Of a stretch of 64,000 nt of DNA, positions 11,740 through 24,710 are shown piece by piece; position 1 is the first letter of the stretch; the number at the start of each line of letters is the position of its first letter. The position numbers and the translations under genes were made by a program. The DNA comes from Ectocarpus siliculosus (taxonomy: Eukaryota; Sar; Phaeophyceae; Ectocarpales; Ectocarpaceae). Under the pieces are notes generated by a model. The model had not been told where the DNA came from and did not search any database. It worked only from the letters and a program-made list of their open reading frames with translations. The stretch lies in NCBI GenBank assembly GCA_000310025.1, contig FN649739.1:2889081-2953080 (forward strand). Direction: 5' to 3'.

Positions 11740-14700
11740 CTGAAGCTTTAGCTTCAGTCTCATCTTTCAATATCCGTGGAACTTTTATTCGCATAGCCCA
11801 CCCCTTGCCCGACCCTGCCTCAAATGCCGATCTCGAGCTACAGTGTAAATCTCGTGGCGCCTGGAGTATGGTTCGGTGTGGAATCGCAAACCATGAGCCG
11901 CCCCCGAGTTTGAGCAGCTTCCGCCTCCTGTGGCCGGCAAGAGTCGACCTTGACTGTTCCTTGCCCTGTTTCGCCATGAGAACGGCCGGTTGAACAACGA
12001 TAGAGGGTCCTGCGTGCTGCGCGCCACACTCTTTTTTTATTTATTTTTTGCGTTTGTTCTTGAGTGACCACTGTACACATGCGTCTGCTGCTGCGGTTTC
12101 TGCTGTTATTGTCGGAATGTGCTGCAATGGTCGTACGGTTATCGTAGTCAGGTTTGACAACAGTCTGCTCGTTCGTATAGCGGTAGCGGTGCACATCTAT
12201 CGCGACGGCAAGCAAGCGCATTGAGATCATAGTTCGTCCGTCGTGCTTCCAGTCTACAGGCGTGTTCTTCTTTGTTGCCACTTCATACCAGAAAAGAAAG
12301 AAGGTCTCCACCAACTTACAGCATCTCCTACAGCAGTTCGGAAACGACGACTAGACTATTTTTCTTTTGTCGTGTTTGTTGTTGCTGAGCGCACATCGGG
12401 TGTCGCCGTTCGTTACACGTGTTCAAGCCTGCGGTGGGCCAGAGGGATGAGAGTGGGTGTCTTCTCTAAAGTTCATGCCTTGTCTGCTCGAGTCTACCTT
12501 CCTTTAGTCTACCTCTCTCTCTCTCTGTTGCATTTTCGCCGTTAGGGTCCCAGTAACATCGAACGTCAACGGCAATCGTTTTGCATCTTGCTGAGTAGGA
12601 GGCTACCCGTGTACCCGGTTGCTGCATATGAGGCGATGGGCGCCGCCTCTTTCCGTCAAGCAATGCGCATGGCCCCTACGGTTCGCCGCACATGCAGTGC
12701 TGTGTATCAGCTTCCAGCGGTTCAGAGCGGCGACGATGTTTTTTGCCGGTAGGGCCCCAGAACACGAACCGCGACTGTTTCATTGTTTTTGGGTCCCCCA
12801 CTGACCCAACCCACCCATGAATTTTGTTTTTTTTGTGTTTCCCTGCCGACTAACAACCTCGGCTACTGCAGTGCAAATTTCATGGCGCCTCAAGTACGGT
12901 TCCGTAGGGAATTGCAAATCACGACCCCTCCCCGACTTTGAGTATAGCTTCAACCTCCTGCGGCGGATAAGACCGACGTCAAACCCTAGATTTTGTCCGT
13001 CTGTGTCGCCATGTGGCCATCCACGAACAGCAAGCAGTTGGAGAGTCATAGCTTCAGTCTCATCTTTCAATATCCGTGGGTGGGTGGAACTTTTATTCGC
13101 ATAGCCCACCCCTTGCCCGACCCTGTCTCAAATGCCGATCTCGAGCTACCGTGTAAATCTCGTGGCGCCCCTAGTATGGTTCGGTGGGCAATCGCAAACC
13201 ATGACCCCTCCCCGAGTTTCAGCAGCTTCCGCCTGCTGCGGCCGACACGACTCGGCCTGGACTGTTCCTTTTCTGTTTCGCCATGGAAACGGCCGGTTTG
13301 AACAGCGAAACAGGGTCCTGCGTGCTGCGCGCCACATTCTGTTTTTTTTTTCTTTTTGAGTGACCATGCTGCTGTTGCTGAATTGCTTCAGACAAGGTTG
13401 AAGGCTATCGTGTCTGTCGCTTTGGGGTGCACGCGTCGCGCATTAGGCGATGCGCGTCGCTTACTTTGTCGCCTGTTGTGTCGTTATACATACATACATG
13501 AAAAGCAACAGCAGCACAACAGGTGAGACAGACAACAACAGGCCTTTTTTCTCTCTTGCTGCATATGCATGGGTGGTATGGTATGCATCGTATTAGTCTA
13601 AGCGGCATATATATGCATAGATGGGTGGCATACATCGAATAAGGGTATTGATGCTTTTTGAGTCTGCTGCGTAGTCAGTCGTAACTTGAGCGATAAGGTA
13701 GATGGCAGCACAATCTTATTTACAACAGAAAGTGAGGAATGGCAACCAACAGCCTGCTGCTCTGTGCAGCGGTGCACATCTATCGCGGACGGACGGACTA
13801 GTTCGTCCGTGTATTCATGTTTTTTGTTCTCACTTCGTCACAGAAGGATGAAAGTCCGCACTACTCTAGTCTAGTTCCAACTCGGCGACTTGTGGTTGTT
13901 GTGTTTGTTTGTTGTTGCTGAGCCCACTTTGGATACCGCCGTTCGGTACAGATGTCTGACAGCCTGCGGTGGGCCAAAGGGACGAGAGTGAGTGAGTGTC
14001 TTCTCGAGAGTGAATGCCTTGTGTTCTCTCCGCTCTCTTCTTTTAGTCTACCTGTCTCTCTCTCGCCTTTCGCCGATGGGGTCCCAACAATATCGAACTA
14101 CAACGTCAACCGCAGTGGTTCCCCATCTTGCTGAGTAAGAGACTACCCGTGCACCGGGCTGCTGCATGAGAGGCGATGTGCGCTACCTGCTTTATGTCAA
14201 GCAATGGACAAGCAATGGACTTGGGGGCCCTACCTAATAATGCTGGACATGCAGCGCTATTTGACATGTTCCAGCGGCCCAGAGCGAGCGACGACCACGG
14301 TGGGTTTTCTATGCTTATTTTTCCTCCTCCCTCAAGCCTGTCGCGCCTGGCTCACTTGTCTTTGATCTTTTCTTTTCTTTTTTCATGGTTTGTTTGTTGG
14401 GGTCCCCCAGCCACCTGCTCACCATTAATGTTTGTTGGGAGGGGTGTTTACTTGCCATGTTCATGACTGGGCCCCGGACTTTTTACTCGCACCCCGTCCA
14501 TTCCACTTGTCAACACACCACCACATCCTATTGTACCATGCCCACCGCCACGTCCAAGGCTTGGGGAATTTTGAAGCTTTAGCTTCAGTCTCATCGTTCA
14601 ATATCCGTGGAAGTTTCATTCGCATGCCCCACCCCTGCCCGACCCGGTTTAAAATGCTGATCTCGAGCTACAGTGCAAATCTCGTGCCGCCTCGAGTATG

Positions 14701-16100
14701 GTTCGGTGTGGAATCGCAAGTCATGAGCCGTCCCCGAGTTTGAGCGGCTTCCGCCTCCTGTGGCCGGCAAGAGTCGACCTTGACTGTTCCTTGCCTGTTT
14801 CGCCACGGAAACGGCCGGTTGAACAGCGAAAAAGGGTCCTGCGTGCTGCGCGCCACATTTTGTTTTTTTTTGCGTTTGTTCTTGAGTGACCATTGTACAC
14901 ATGCGGCTGCTGCTGCGGTTTCTGCTGTTATTGTCGGAATGTGCTGCAATGGTCGTACGGTTATCGTAGTCAGGTTTGACAACAGTCTGCTCGTCCGTGT
15001 AGCGGTAGCAGTGCGCATCTATCTATCGCGACGGCAAGCGCATTGAGATAATAGTTCGTCCGTCGCGCTTCTAGTCTACACAGACAGATAGTCGTGTTCT
15101 TCTTTGTTGCCACTTCATACCAGAAAAGAAAGAAAGTCTCCACCAACTTACAGAATCTCCACATCATCTCCACAGCAGTTCGGAAATGACGACTATGTTT
15201 CTTTTGTCGTGTTTGTTGTTGCTGAGCGCACATCGGATGTCGCCGTTCGTTACACGTGTTCAAGCCTGCGGTGGACAGAGGGATCAGATTGAGTGTCTTC
15301 TCGACGAGAGTTCATGCCTTGTCTTCTCGAGTCTCCCTTCCTTTAGTCTACCTCTCTCTCTCTGTTGCATTTTTGCCGTTAGGGTCCCCAATAACATCGA
15401 ACGTCAACGGCAATCGTTTTGCGTCTTGCTGTTTATGAGGCTACCCTGCATGTGAGGCAATGGGCGCCGCCTCTTTCCGTCAAGCAATGCGCATGGCCCC
15501 TACGGTTCGCCGCACATGCAGTGCTGTGTGACAACTTCCAGCGGTTCAGAGCGTCGACGGTGTCATTCGCCGGTAGAGCCCCAGAACAACGCGAACCCTG
15601 CGACTGTTTCATTGTTTTGGGGTCCCCCACTCACCCACCCATTCATGAATTTCAGCAGTTTTCGTTGGGGGGGTGTTTTTCTTGTCATGTCCATGACGTG
15701 GTGCCCCGAGCGAGTATGGTTCGGTAGGGACTCGCAAACCATGACCCCTCCCCGAATTTGAGCATCAGCTTCGGCCTCCTGTGACGGACAAGAAGACCGG
15801 AAATTGTCTCGCCATCCAAACAACAGTTAGTTGGCCAGAGTTGAAAAAAAGAGGGTCCGGTCCGCCGAAGATTTTGTTTGTTGTATGTTTCCCTGCCGAC
15901 AAATAGCCTCGTCTACGGCAGTGCAAATCTCATGGCGCCTCAAGTACGGTTCCGTAGGGAATTGCAAATCACGACGCCTCCCCGACTTTGAGCATAGCTT
16001 CCACCTCCTGCGGCGGATAAGACCGACGTCAAACCCTAGATTTTGTCTGTCTGTGTCGCCATGTCGTCGCCATCCACGAACAGCAGTTGGAGAGTCACAA
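11740..16100 (+). repeat. Three tandem copies of a 1.3-1.5 kb unit (A1-A3)
   Basis: Copies start at about 11740, 13044 and 14572, each opening with tagcttcagtctcat followed by ttcaatatccgtgg and then a C-rich phrase (cgcatagccc or cgcatgcccc). A1 and A3 align along most of their length, including the tail phrase caagtacggttccgtaggg at about 12890 and 15940; A2 is more diverged. The many short open frames here are shared between copies and show no protein family. Confidence 0.75.
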
Positions 16101-19100
16101 AAGAGGGTCCGCTTCGTCACCAAGAAAACAGTTTTTTTTTCTCGATTCTTCTACAGCTGGATATGATGCTACCATGTATCGGGTATAGCTGTGGTTGAGC
16201 TTGAGGGATATAGGGTCTACGGCAGCGTATTCTATGCGAAGCGTTAACGCCTTCCTCGCGTAACGATGCGCATCTCCCACGGCAAGCAGAATGGATGACG
16301 TCATCATGACGCTATTTCTTGTGACTACAAGTTCAAGTTCGCCGGGGCTTATTGTTCTTGCCGGAGAAAGAGACTAAACTTCTACAACGAACCAGTCCGT
16401 GCATGTATCCGGCTACTGCATGTGAGGTAGTGGGTGCTGCCCCTGCTGTTTGCTGCGGTACATGGAATGCTTCCAGTGGGTCAGAGCGGCAAGGGGGTCT
16501 TGTTTCTTCACTTGTTTCTTTAGCTCTGCTCTCCTCTACTTCTTCTTTGTTTCCTGTCGCTTGCGGTCTCTCTTTTGTTATCGCCCTTCGTTCTTGCTTG
16601 CAAAAAACTGTGAGGATGTAAAATGGCTGGGTCTGATTGTTTCTTAGGGTCCCCCGCCCACCCACGACCCACCTGTCGGCATGATTCATTCGTGGTCTCC
16701 AATATTTTCAGCGTAGTGGTCTATTACAAGACATGCGCTACTACTGCTGCGTCCATGGGTGGGTGCAACAGAAGAGCTCCGGGGGCTGGTGGTCTTCTGA
16801 CCTGATCGCAGAGAGAGGTTCCTGCCACTACCACAATACGGCTCTTCTTATGAAATGTCCATGACGGGGAACGCGTCCTACGCCTCTTCTCTTTTTTTTT
16901 CCCTCTCTCCCGTCCGGTTCTTTCGTTTCGGAGAGGAAACCTACTGTGAAAAGCGCATCTTCTGGGGTCCGCATTCATTTAGTCCCGGATTCTTTCCCAG
17001 CGTGCGGAAGAGCGCGTTCTGGGTGTGGTCTCCTTTTCATTCGGGTGTGACGTGCGCACTACATGTATGTATGTAAACGAACAAACAAAACAGATCAACG
17101 AGATGATTCTTGAAAGTATGGAGTCCCTCGCCACAAAAAAGTGCACGCGCATGGATGGGCGTAGTGAGATATATATGCCGGTCGAAGACTGCCGGTTTTT
17201 TCGGGTGCGCGTGAGGTCGCCTCCAATATTCGTTTGCTCATTTTTTGCTTCATTGTCCAGTCTATAGTTACTACCTCGCATAGCGCATTGAAGCGAGCGG
17301 AGGGTCCTAGACTAATCTGTCGTTGACTTGCGGGCCCTTCTTCGGATCCATTATATTTTTGTATAACTTTTTTGGGTAAGTTCGCCTGTGACCACGGCGG
17401 GAATCGACCGCGTCAACTTAAGTGTCAGACTATCATACATTATAATAGTACGAATAGACGAAGTATATAGAACTCTTTGTCGTGCTCGGTGGGCGAGCGT
17501 GTCGCGGTGTGCGCCCTCGACTTTGTTAGCGGCTAAAAACTGGAAAGCTTCAGACAGGCAACGCGACGATACTCGTCGAGTTGCTATCACAATAGAGTAA
17601 AGAGGGTCCGCTTCGCCACCAAGAAGACAGTTTTTTTTTCAATTCTTCTACAGCTGGATATGATGCTACCATGTATCTATCGGGTATTGCTGTGGGTGAG
17701 CTTGAGGGATAGGGTCTGTCTACGGCAGCATAGTATTCTGTGCGAGGAGTTAACGCCTTCCTCGCGTAACGATGCGCATCTCCCACGGCAAGCAGAATGA
17801 AGTACGTCGTCATGACGCTATTTCTTGCTTGTGACTACAAGTTCAAGTTCGCCCGGGCGTTATTAGTCTTCCCGGAGAGAGAGACTAAACTTCTACTACA
17901 ACACGTACCAGTTCGTGTACCCAGGTATGCATGTTGTGAGGTAGTGGGTGCTGCCCCTGCTGTTTGCTGCGGTACATGGAAAGCTTCCGGTGGGTCAGAG
18001 CGGCAAGGGGGCCTTGTTTCTTCACTTGGTTCTTAGCTCTGCTCTCCTCTACTTCTTTGTTTCCTGTCGCTGGCGGTCTCTTTTTTTATAACCCTTAACC
18101 CTTCGTTCTTGCTTGCAAGAAACTGTGAGGATGTAAACTGGCTGAGTCTGGCTGTTTCTTAGGGTCCCCCGCCCACCCACGACACACCTGTCGGTTTGAT
18201 TCGTGGTCTCCAATATTCTCAGCAGTAGTTAGTTGTCTAGTCAGGACATGCGCTACTACTACTGCTGCGTCCGTCCATGGGTGGGTGCAACAGAAGAGCC
18301 CCGGGGACTGGTGGCCTTCTGACCTGATCGCAGAGAGAGGTTCCTGCCACTACCACAATACGACTCTTACTGAATGTCCATGACGGGCACGCATACTACG
18401 CCTCTTCTCTTTTCTTTTTTCCCTCTCTCCCGTCCGTTTCTTTCGTTTCGGAGAGGAAACCTACTCTAGAAAAGCAAGCGCATCTTCTGGGGTCCGCATT
18501 CATATAGTCCCGGTTTCTTTCCCAGCGTGCGGAGAGCGCGTTCTGGTGTGGTCTCCTTTTCATTCGGGTGTGACGTGCGTACTACATGTATGTATCAGTA
18601 TGTAAACGACAGAAAAAGATCAACGAGATGATTGGCGGCATTCTTGAAAGCATGGAGTCCCTCGGCACCAAAAAGTGCATGCGCATGGATGGGCGTAGTG
18701 AGAAGTGCCGGTCGAAGACTGACGGTTTTTTCGGGTGCGCGCGAGGTCGCCTCTATGACACAGCGAAACCATCTCTATCATAGAAAAGAGTCTGAGACAG
18801 ATTAGCAATGGATTCATAGCGTCAGAAAGTACCTGTATGTCTACGATTTCCCAGACAGCATATAGGGACATCTCCCCTGCGGGTAACAGGCTCAACAAGA
18901 CAGTTTGGTAGCTGTCTTGTGTGTCTCATATATGTTATGTTGGGAAGGTGCAGATGATATGTGTTAGGTACTGGTCGGGCGTTTTGTGTGTGGCACCCTT
19001 GTAATCGTAGGGCATGCAATCTCCCTCAGTTTACAAACGTATTTTCAATGTGGTACACGTATGTACCGGGTATTTGGGTGGTATATGTGTGGATACATTT

Positions 19101-20253
19101 CGGAGTATGTGCGGACACACTTTTGCTTTTTTCTTTATTGTCCAGGCTATGGCTACTACCTCGCATAGCGTATTGAAGCAAGCGGGGGGTCCTGGACTAA
19201 TCTGTCGTTGACTTGCGGACCCTTCTTCGGGTCAATTTCATTTTCGTGTAACTTTTTTGGGTAAGTTAGCCTGTGACCACGGCGGGGATCGACCGCGTCA
19301 TTTGTCAGACTATCATACATATTAGTACGGACAGACGAAGAAGGTACTGGGTAGAGAGAGCAGAACGAACGGGATTGTAATTAATTGTGAAGACAACAAT
19401 AATAACGGAACTGCTGGGTTCGTCCATGGATAATTTTTGCAGCACTTATGAAGTATTAGCGTACAAAACGACTTCTTCATTATGTTTTTTTTTTTTTTTA
19501 CTTCAAATCAGCGCTCACAGCACTAACTAGTGCCGTTTACTCCAACCCGTGGTCACACAGAAGAACCTCTCTTCTACCCTCCCCTCCTGCGGTACTTTGC
19601 CTTCGTTTTTAATGAGAGAAGAGTTCAGCACTCTCTTCCCTCTGTGTACACACGAACTAGCGCTATCCACTAGGCTAGAAGCGGAAGCGAGAGAAAAACT
19701 CACTTTGCAAGAAAAGCTCGCTTACGCCGGGATTCGAACCCATGACCTGACCTTTAGAAGGTTTCGAGGATACCAACCAGACCACCAGGGCGACCCGCAT
19801 ATGTATGGGTATAATGAGAGGTTTCAGTTCAACTACTAAATAAATACAATAACAACTTACTGGAGTATGGAGGGTGCTCCTTGTTCTTATGCATGGCATG
19901 TACCGGCAGTAGGTGACATAACATATCGCATCATCGATATTCACAGCTAATAATGTTAGTCCACGACGACGAGGATGTCAAACGATAGGTTTGTTTCGGA
20001 AAGCTATCGGTGCCAACGCCGCCCGGCCACGCCACGCTTTCTGCTGTGGAGTAAGGTTATAATCGAGCTTTGAAAATTAAAAAAAAATGTTCAGGGGGTG
20101 TGAAATCTTATGTCATATACTCTGTGTACAGAACTCTTTGTCGTGCTCGGTGGGCGAGCGTGTCGCGGTGTGCGCCCTCGACTTCATTGACCGCTAAAAA
20201 ACTGGAAAGCTTCAGACAGGCAACGCGACGATACTCGTCGAGTTGCTATCGCA
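16101..20253 (+). repeat. Two longer tandem copies of a related unit (C1, C2)
   Basis: C1 starts at about 16101 and C2 at about 17601, both with agagggtccgcttc and then tacagctggatatgatg. They match to the phrase ctttgtcgtgctcggtggg (17478 and 20137), which in C2 is displaced by about 780 bp of extra sequence (about 19346-20127). Anchor phrases such as ggtcagagcggc and gggtcccccgcccaccc are shared in diverged form with A1-A3, so A and C appear to be one family. Confidence 0.7.
19727..19803 (-). other. tRNA-like sequence, degenerate
   Basis: Read on the minus strand this has an A-box-like TGGTCTGGTTGG and a perfect B box GGTTCGAATCC at tRNA-like spacing. D-stem and acceptor pairings fail, so it is not a functional tRNA. 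A second A-box-like phrase, TAGCCTAGTGG, follows at about 19674. It lies in the extra segment of unit C2. Best read as a tRNA-derived SINE or tRNA relic. Confidence 0.4.
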
Positions 20254-21556
20254 ATGATTAATCAGCGCCCAATTTCACCCCGGTGCATCCGAAAAGGCGC
20301 AGGGTATACCCTGCCGTGACTACTTTTCTCAACAACTGTACCCTGTTTTCGGAAATGTACCCTGACCTGACGGGAAATGAGACCCTTTCATCTATCATAT
20401 CCCCCGCAGCAATCTTCCCAACTCCTTTTCCCCTCCAACCATGGGATACCAAACGGCGAATCTTCCCGGCCAATAACAACCATGGCAACGGGGCAGGAAT
20501 CAGTTTCCGCCCCTGCGAAAACAACACCAACCATCAACTCTTCTGCTCTAAATCAACAATGGCCAGGCAATACCCCAGCACAATTGTTCCGTTTGGAAAC
20601 ATGCACACACGCGTACAATACCCCGTGGACTACTGCTTGCTGCAGTCTATATGCGAGATGCACGGGTCACGCTGTGAAAGCGAGACCGATCCAGCATGGT
20701 TGACATGCATATGCATGTGTGCGTGCGTGTGTTGTATGTTGTGTCTCAATTGCGATGTGTTTCTTGCCTGAACTACTGCTGTAGCAGCAGCGGTCACGCT
20801 TACCAGCCGATCAAGCCAACCAATCAATCAATGTAGTAAGAAGACGTCAGGCTTCAGCGGGATAAGCCGATGAAATACAACGCGAGCACTCTTCCTCCTC
20901 TCTACCGACAGGGAGGGTGATTGAGTTTGACGACAGAGCAGTGTCCTGCTGCTAGAGTAAGGATAAAACTCGTGTGTGCGTGATTGATGTCAAGGGCGTG
21001 TCTGTGTGTGCTGGTCCTGCCTCTCTCCTCCACCCTCTCTGCGGGCGCGAGCTTGCCGCCAGCACAGCGCCGCACATTGGCACATGCATATGCATGTCAA
21101 CCATGCTGGATCGGTCTCGCTTTCACAGCGTGACCCGTGCATCTCGCATATAGACTGCAGCAAGCAGTAGTGCACGGGGTATTGTACGCGTGTGTGCATG
21201 TTTCCAAACGGAACAATTGTGCTGGGGTGTTGCCTGGCCATTGTTGATTTAGAGCGGAAGAGTTGATGGTTGGTGTTGTTTCGCAGGGGCGGAAACTGAT
21301 TCCTGCCCCGTTGCCATGGTTGTTATTGGCCGGGAAGATTCGCCGTTTGGTATCCCAGGTTGTATCCCAGGTTGGAGGGGAAAAGGAGTTGGGAAGATTG
21401 ATGTGGGGGATATGATTGATGAAAGGGTCTAATTTCCCGTCAGGTCAGGGTACATTTCCGAAAACAGGGTACAGTTGTTGAGAAAAGTAGTCACGGCAGG
21501 GTATACCCTGCGCCTTTTCGGACGCACCGGGGTGAAATTGGGCGCTGACCAATCAT
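20254..21556. mobile_element. Foldback element with arms of about 470 bp
   Basis: Left arm 20254-20720 and right arm 21081-21556 are close reverse complements (starting atgatt then cagcgcccaatttcacc), with a spacer of about 360 bp. Arm similarity is higher than between the tandem units, suggesting recent origin or arm-to-arm conversion. It sits flush against the right terminal repeat of the 10 kb element. The arms contain cagggtataccctg (20299-20312) and a second accctg-rich inverted phrase. No protein is encoded that I recognise. Confidence 0.8.
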
Positions 21557-21557
21557 G

Positions 21558-21639
21558 TGAGTGCATTTACTGCTGTATTGACTGTGTACCCAGGTGTGTC
21601 GCTTTTCGGCCAGGGTGTACCCTGTTGTGTCGTTTTCCC
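21558..21639 (-). repeat. Right terminal inverted repeat of the 10 kb element
   Basis: 82 bp, reverse complement of 11653-11735. It is separated from the nested foldback by a single base. Confidence 0.85.
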
Positions 21640-24439
21640 AATAAATTAAGTCATTCGCAGTTGTCATTCGTACCCAACGAAGTAAGCACAAGATGCCGAT
21701 CACCCTGTGCAGGATGCAGCGCACCCTTCATGCGACTCGCCGAATACCTCACGGCGCTTCGCGCTTGGTGGTGTAAGAGCCTGGTCCGGTGAAAACCCGG
21801 CGTGCTCCGTCCCGGCTTTGTAGGGATGCGAGGGCAATGGTCTAACGACTACCGCATGCACGACTATGAGTACGCCAGCCCCCCCCCTACCTCCAAGGTT
21901 ACTCTGTGGAAATGTTTTTCACCAAGCTGTTTGTTGCCCTAGGCTATTTCACAGGATTTGGAGGCGTTTATTCCGGTAACGTTTGTTGTTGGTTTGATGA
22001 TTGTGGCCGTTGGTCTGATGACCGAAAACGGTCCCATCAACTTAGTAGGAGACAGGCCTTGGTATTCGTACTGGTACTGACACAAACAACGTGTTTTCGC
22101 TCCCACCTCGGCCGCAGGCGTCGTCTGGTAAAGGAGCCCCTGCTCTCACGGACAGAAACGTGGAGATTGTCATAGCTTCCAAGCAGACTGGGTAAGCGCT
22201 GGTGGCATGGTTGTGTAGAAGGCAGACAAAAAGTAGTTTGTTCTTTTGATACAGATCATTTGTGCCTCGACTCCCTCCTTGTGCGTTTCTCATTCTGTGC
22301 CTTCCATAATAATTGGAAAACCACCGCCCGAGAATTAATCATGATGCTTGCAACGATTCTGCATTTCTTATCAAACGTGCTTGTCCTTGGAACATAATGG
22401 CCCGCGTTTCTATGGCACTTCTCGAATTTCTCTCGCCCATCAACTATCAACTGCTGCTAATGGGACCATGTACCCCAGCTGGCCTGACACAAATGTAATT
22501 ATTGTTGATCCGATTGCTCCAGCATGGGGAGCTTTGCTGAATCGAGCAGTGGAGGGGTGGGCGCAGTTCCGCATCCAGCATGACAACCTCCCTCTGCGGC
22601 AATCGAAATGAAAATATCGTTCCCAGAGGCAGGCAGCCGTTACTGGAATTATTTTCTGCACATCTCGCTTGTTCGGAACAACACTGGATAGTCATACCAC
22701 ACGCCCGACTATCGCTTGCCGACCAGTCATTTCTTTTGCTCATGGGTCTTGCCACGAGTGGCTCTTTGAGCGCACGTTGAAAGTTTGATTCGGACGCGAA
22801 ATGAATAGTCCGTGGTGCTGGACTCGAGCGCCTCATCCGCCTCTATGCCGCGGACAGTTCCTCACGTGTTTTACGGCTTGGAAGAGTCTGGGCTGGTTGT
22901 AAAACCTTTCGTCAACACCTGACCAATCACACGCAACCGCCGTAGGTTACTGTTTAGTTTGGGTTGGGACGAATCCGAAAAAAATGTGAACAGACGTCTC
23001 TCCGGCGTTTACAATATTGACCGGAAGCCACACCAACGTCCTCCCGTATCGATTCACACTCCCGTTCGCGGGCCCACCTCGTTCGCGCGCATTTTCTTTT
23101 TTGCCCTGGAATCATTTAATATTTGGCACGCAGCGTGGTTCGAATTTGCTCGCGGAAGGAGGTCAAGGGCTTCCTCGGCAAGATGACGTTTTCTGCGGAC
23201 TGCCCACCGAAATTATGACGATGACCTTCGCCGAGAATTACTGCTGTTCTCGACACTCAGCACTCTTTTTAGTTGAAGAGGTGCATCCTTGGGTTGGAAA
23301 TTGCTCTCTCTCTCTCTCTCTCTCGACGATTTTTGCGCCGAGCGTCATGTGTATACTGCCTTCAGGCTCTTCCGCTAGGGAGTTGGTGATGCGTGATGTG
23401 TTACTGCTGTTGGCGGGAAGGACATTGATGTTTTTGCACATATTCTGGCATGACAGGTGCCACCACGTTGGAGCGCACGGCCGTTAAAAGAATGTATGTG
23501 CCCATATTTACGGCATTGGAGAGCTGTCCGGAAACGCGTCGCTGCGTGGGATCGCCTTCTTAGTTACAGTGAACTCAGCTTTTGAAGGGCGGTGTCTGGG
23601 TGTGTGGGGGGGGTAACTCAAGTAGTTTCGCAACTACCTCCTGGTGCCACGTACAGAGTGGATGGTACACTCTCTTCTCTGTCTGCTGTTGAAATATCCG
23701 ACGACAAGCAACAACAGCACCAGAAAGTGAATAGGAAACCAGCCTCGCATCACAGTAGGATATCGGCGCACTTGTACGTGGTGTAGTTCATGTGGTAATC
23801 TGAAAGTTCCATGATTTATTCCCCGCTCCCGTGCTGCCGACGAAATATGCGTATACATATCTCTATTGGAGGCTAGCTATAAAACGAACGATGTGATATC
23901 TAGACTATGCAAATGGGGGGTATGTCGCCAGAAGTAAGACGAGAACAACAACAACAAGGACACCTCCTTGACATGCGGTGCGGTATGTGTGCATCTCCAT
24001 CTCCACATCTCCACCGTGTTTTTTGGAACCGTTTCTAACATGCGATAAACAAGTACAAGTATGTAATGTTCACTTCCAACATCGATGGTGTATGCCAAGC
24101 TGCCCTGTATTGGCGAATGAAAGAAACCCCATGTCCACATGCACCACCTAGGCCAGCTCACCTAGGCTACCCGACTGCCTCACACACACATAGCATGTGT
24201 GTTGTCGTTGAACCAAGCCTCGTCACACTGGCGGGGAATTATCTGCTGTATGCGTACGTGCGGTGGTCTCCATATCGGCACGCGATGACATGATGCCTTT
24301 CGCCCTTGCTATTCGTGCACGCCAACGTGGACGCGAGACTTGTCTACGCATCCATCCCAGGTACACTGACCTCACATTAACCTGTTGTGTTTTTTTTTTA
24401 GGGTCAGATTATAGAGGCTTTTTCTAGTGTTCGTGCCAG

Positions 24440-24672
24440 GATTCAAGTAATCGAGCAATAACAGTGTAGCGCGAAGAGGGAGCGGAGGATCCCAGAATAT
24501 CTGCCGTTGATTTCTATTGACTTGCGGACCCCTCGGGGCCAGTTTATTTGAGTTTGCCTTTTTAGGGTAAGTTAACCTGTGACCGCGGGAATCGACCGCG
24601 TCGAGTGTTGGATCAGTACGGACATACGAAGGTACTGGGTAGAGAGAGATCGGAACGGTTTTTAATGTGAAG

Positions 24673-24709
<37 letters not shown>

Positions 24710-24710
24710 G
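24440..24710 (+). repeat. Diverged dispersed repeat with AAC tail
   Basis: Shares in order the phrases gacttgcggaccc, gggtaagttaacctgtgacc, atcgaccgcgtc, gaaggtactgggtagagagag and gtgaagacaacaa with 19186-19400 inside the 10 kb element, and ends in an (AAC)n tract at 24673-24709. The ordered shared phrases plus variable simple tail suggest a retroposon-like family. Confidence 0.6.

Larger units (their letters stand above)
11653..21639. mobile_element. Large (9,987 bp) terminal-inverted-repeat element, apparently non-autonomous
   Basis: The ends are inverted repeats of 83 bp (11653-11735) and 82 bp (21558-21639), differing by about two substitutions and one indel. Both start gggaaaacgac and contain cagggtatacc/cagggtacacc. 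The flanks resemble a 9 bp target-site duplication, aaataatta on the left and aataaatta on the right (7 of 9 match; AT-rich, so weak). The interior has no transposase or other recognisable protein, only repeats: about five diverged copies of a 1.3-1.7 kb unit and a nested foldback against the right end. Terminal repeat length and 9 bp duplication would suit a Mutator-like (MULE) element, but this is inference. Confidence 0.75.

Noticed and set aside
19730-19803. Functional tRNA gene on the minus strand
   Set aside because: A and B boxes are present, but acceptor, D and anticodon stems do not pair.
20283-20771. 162-residue open frame in the foldback arm
   Set aside because: Both arms read open in mirrored fashion; composition and lack of family similarity indicate a non-coding repeat.
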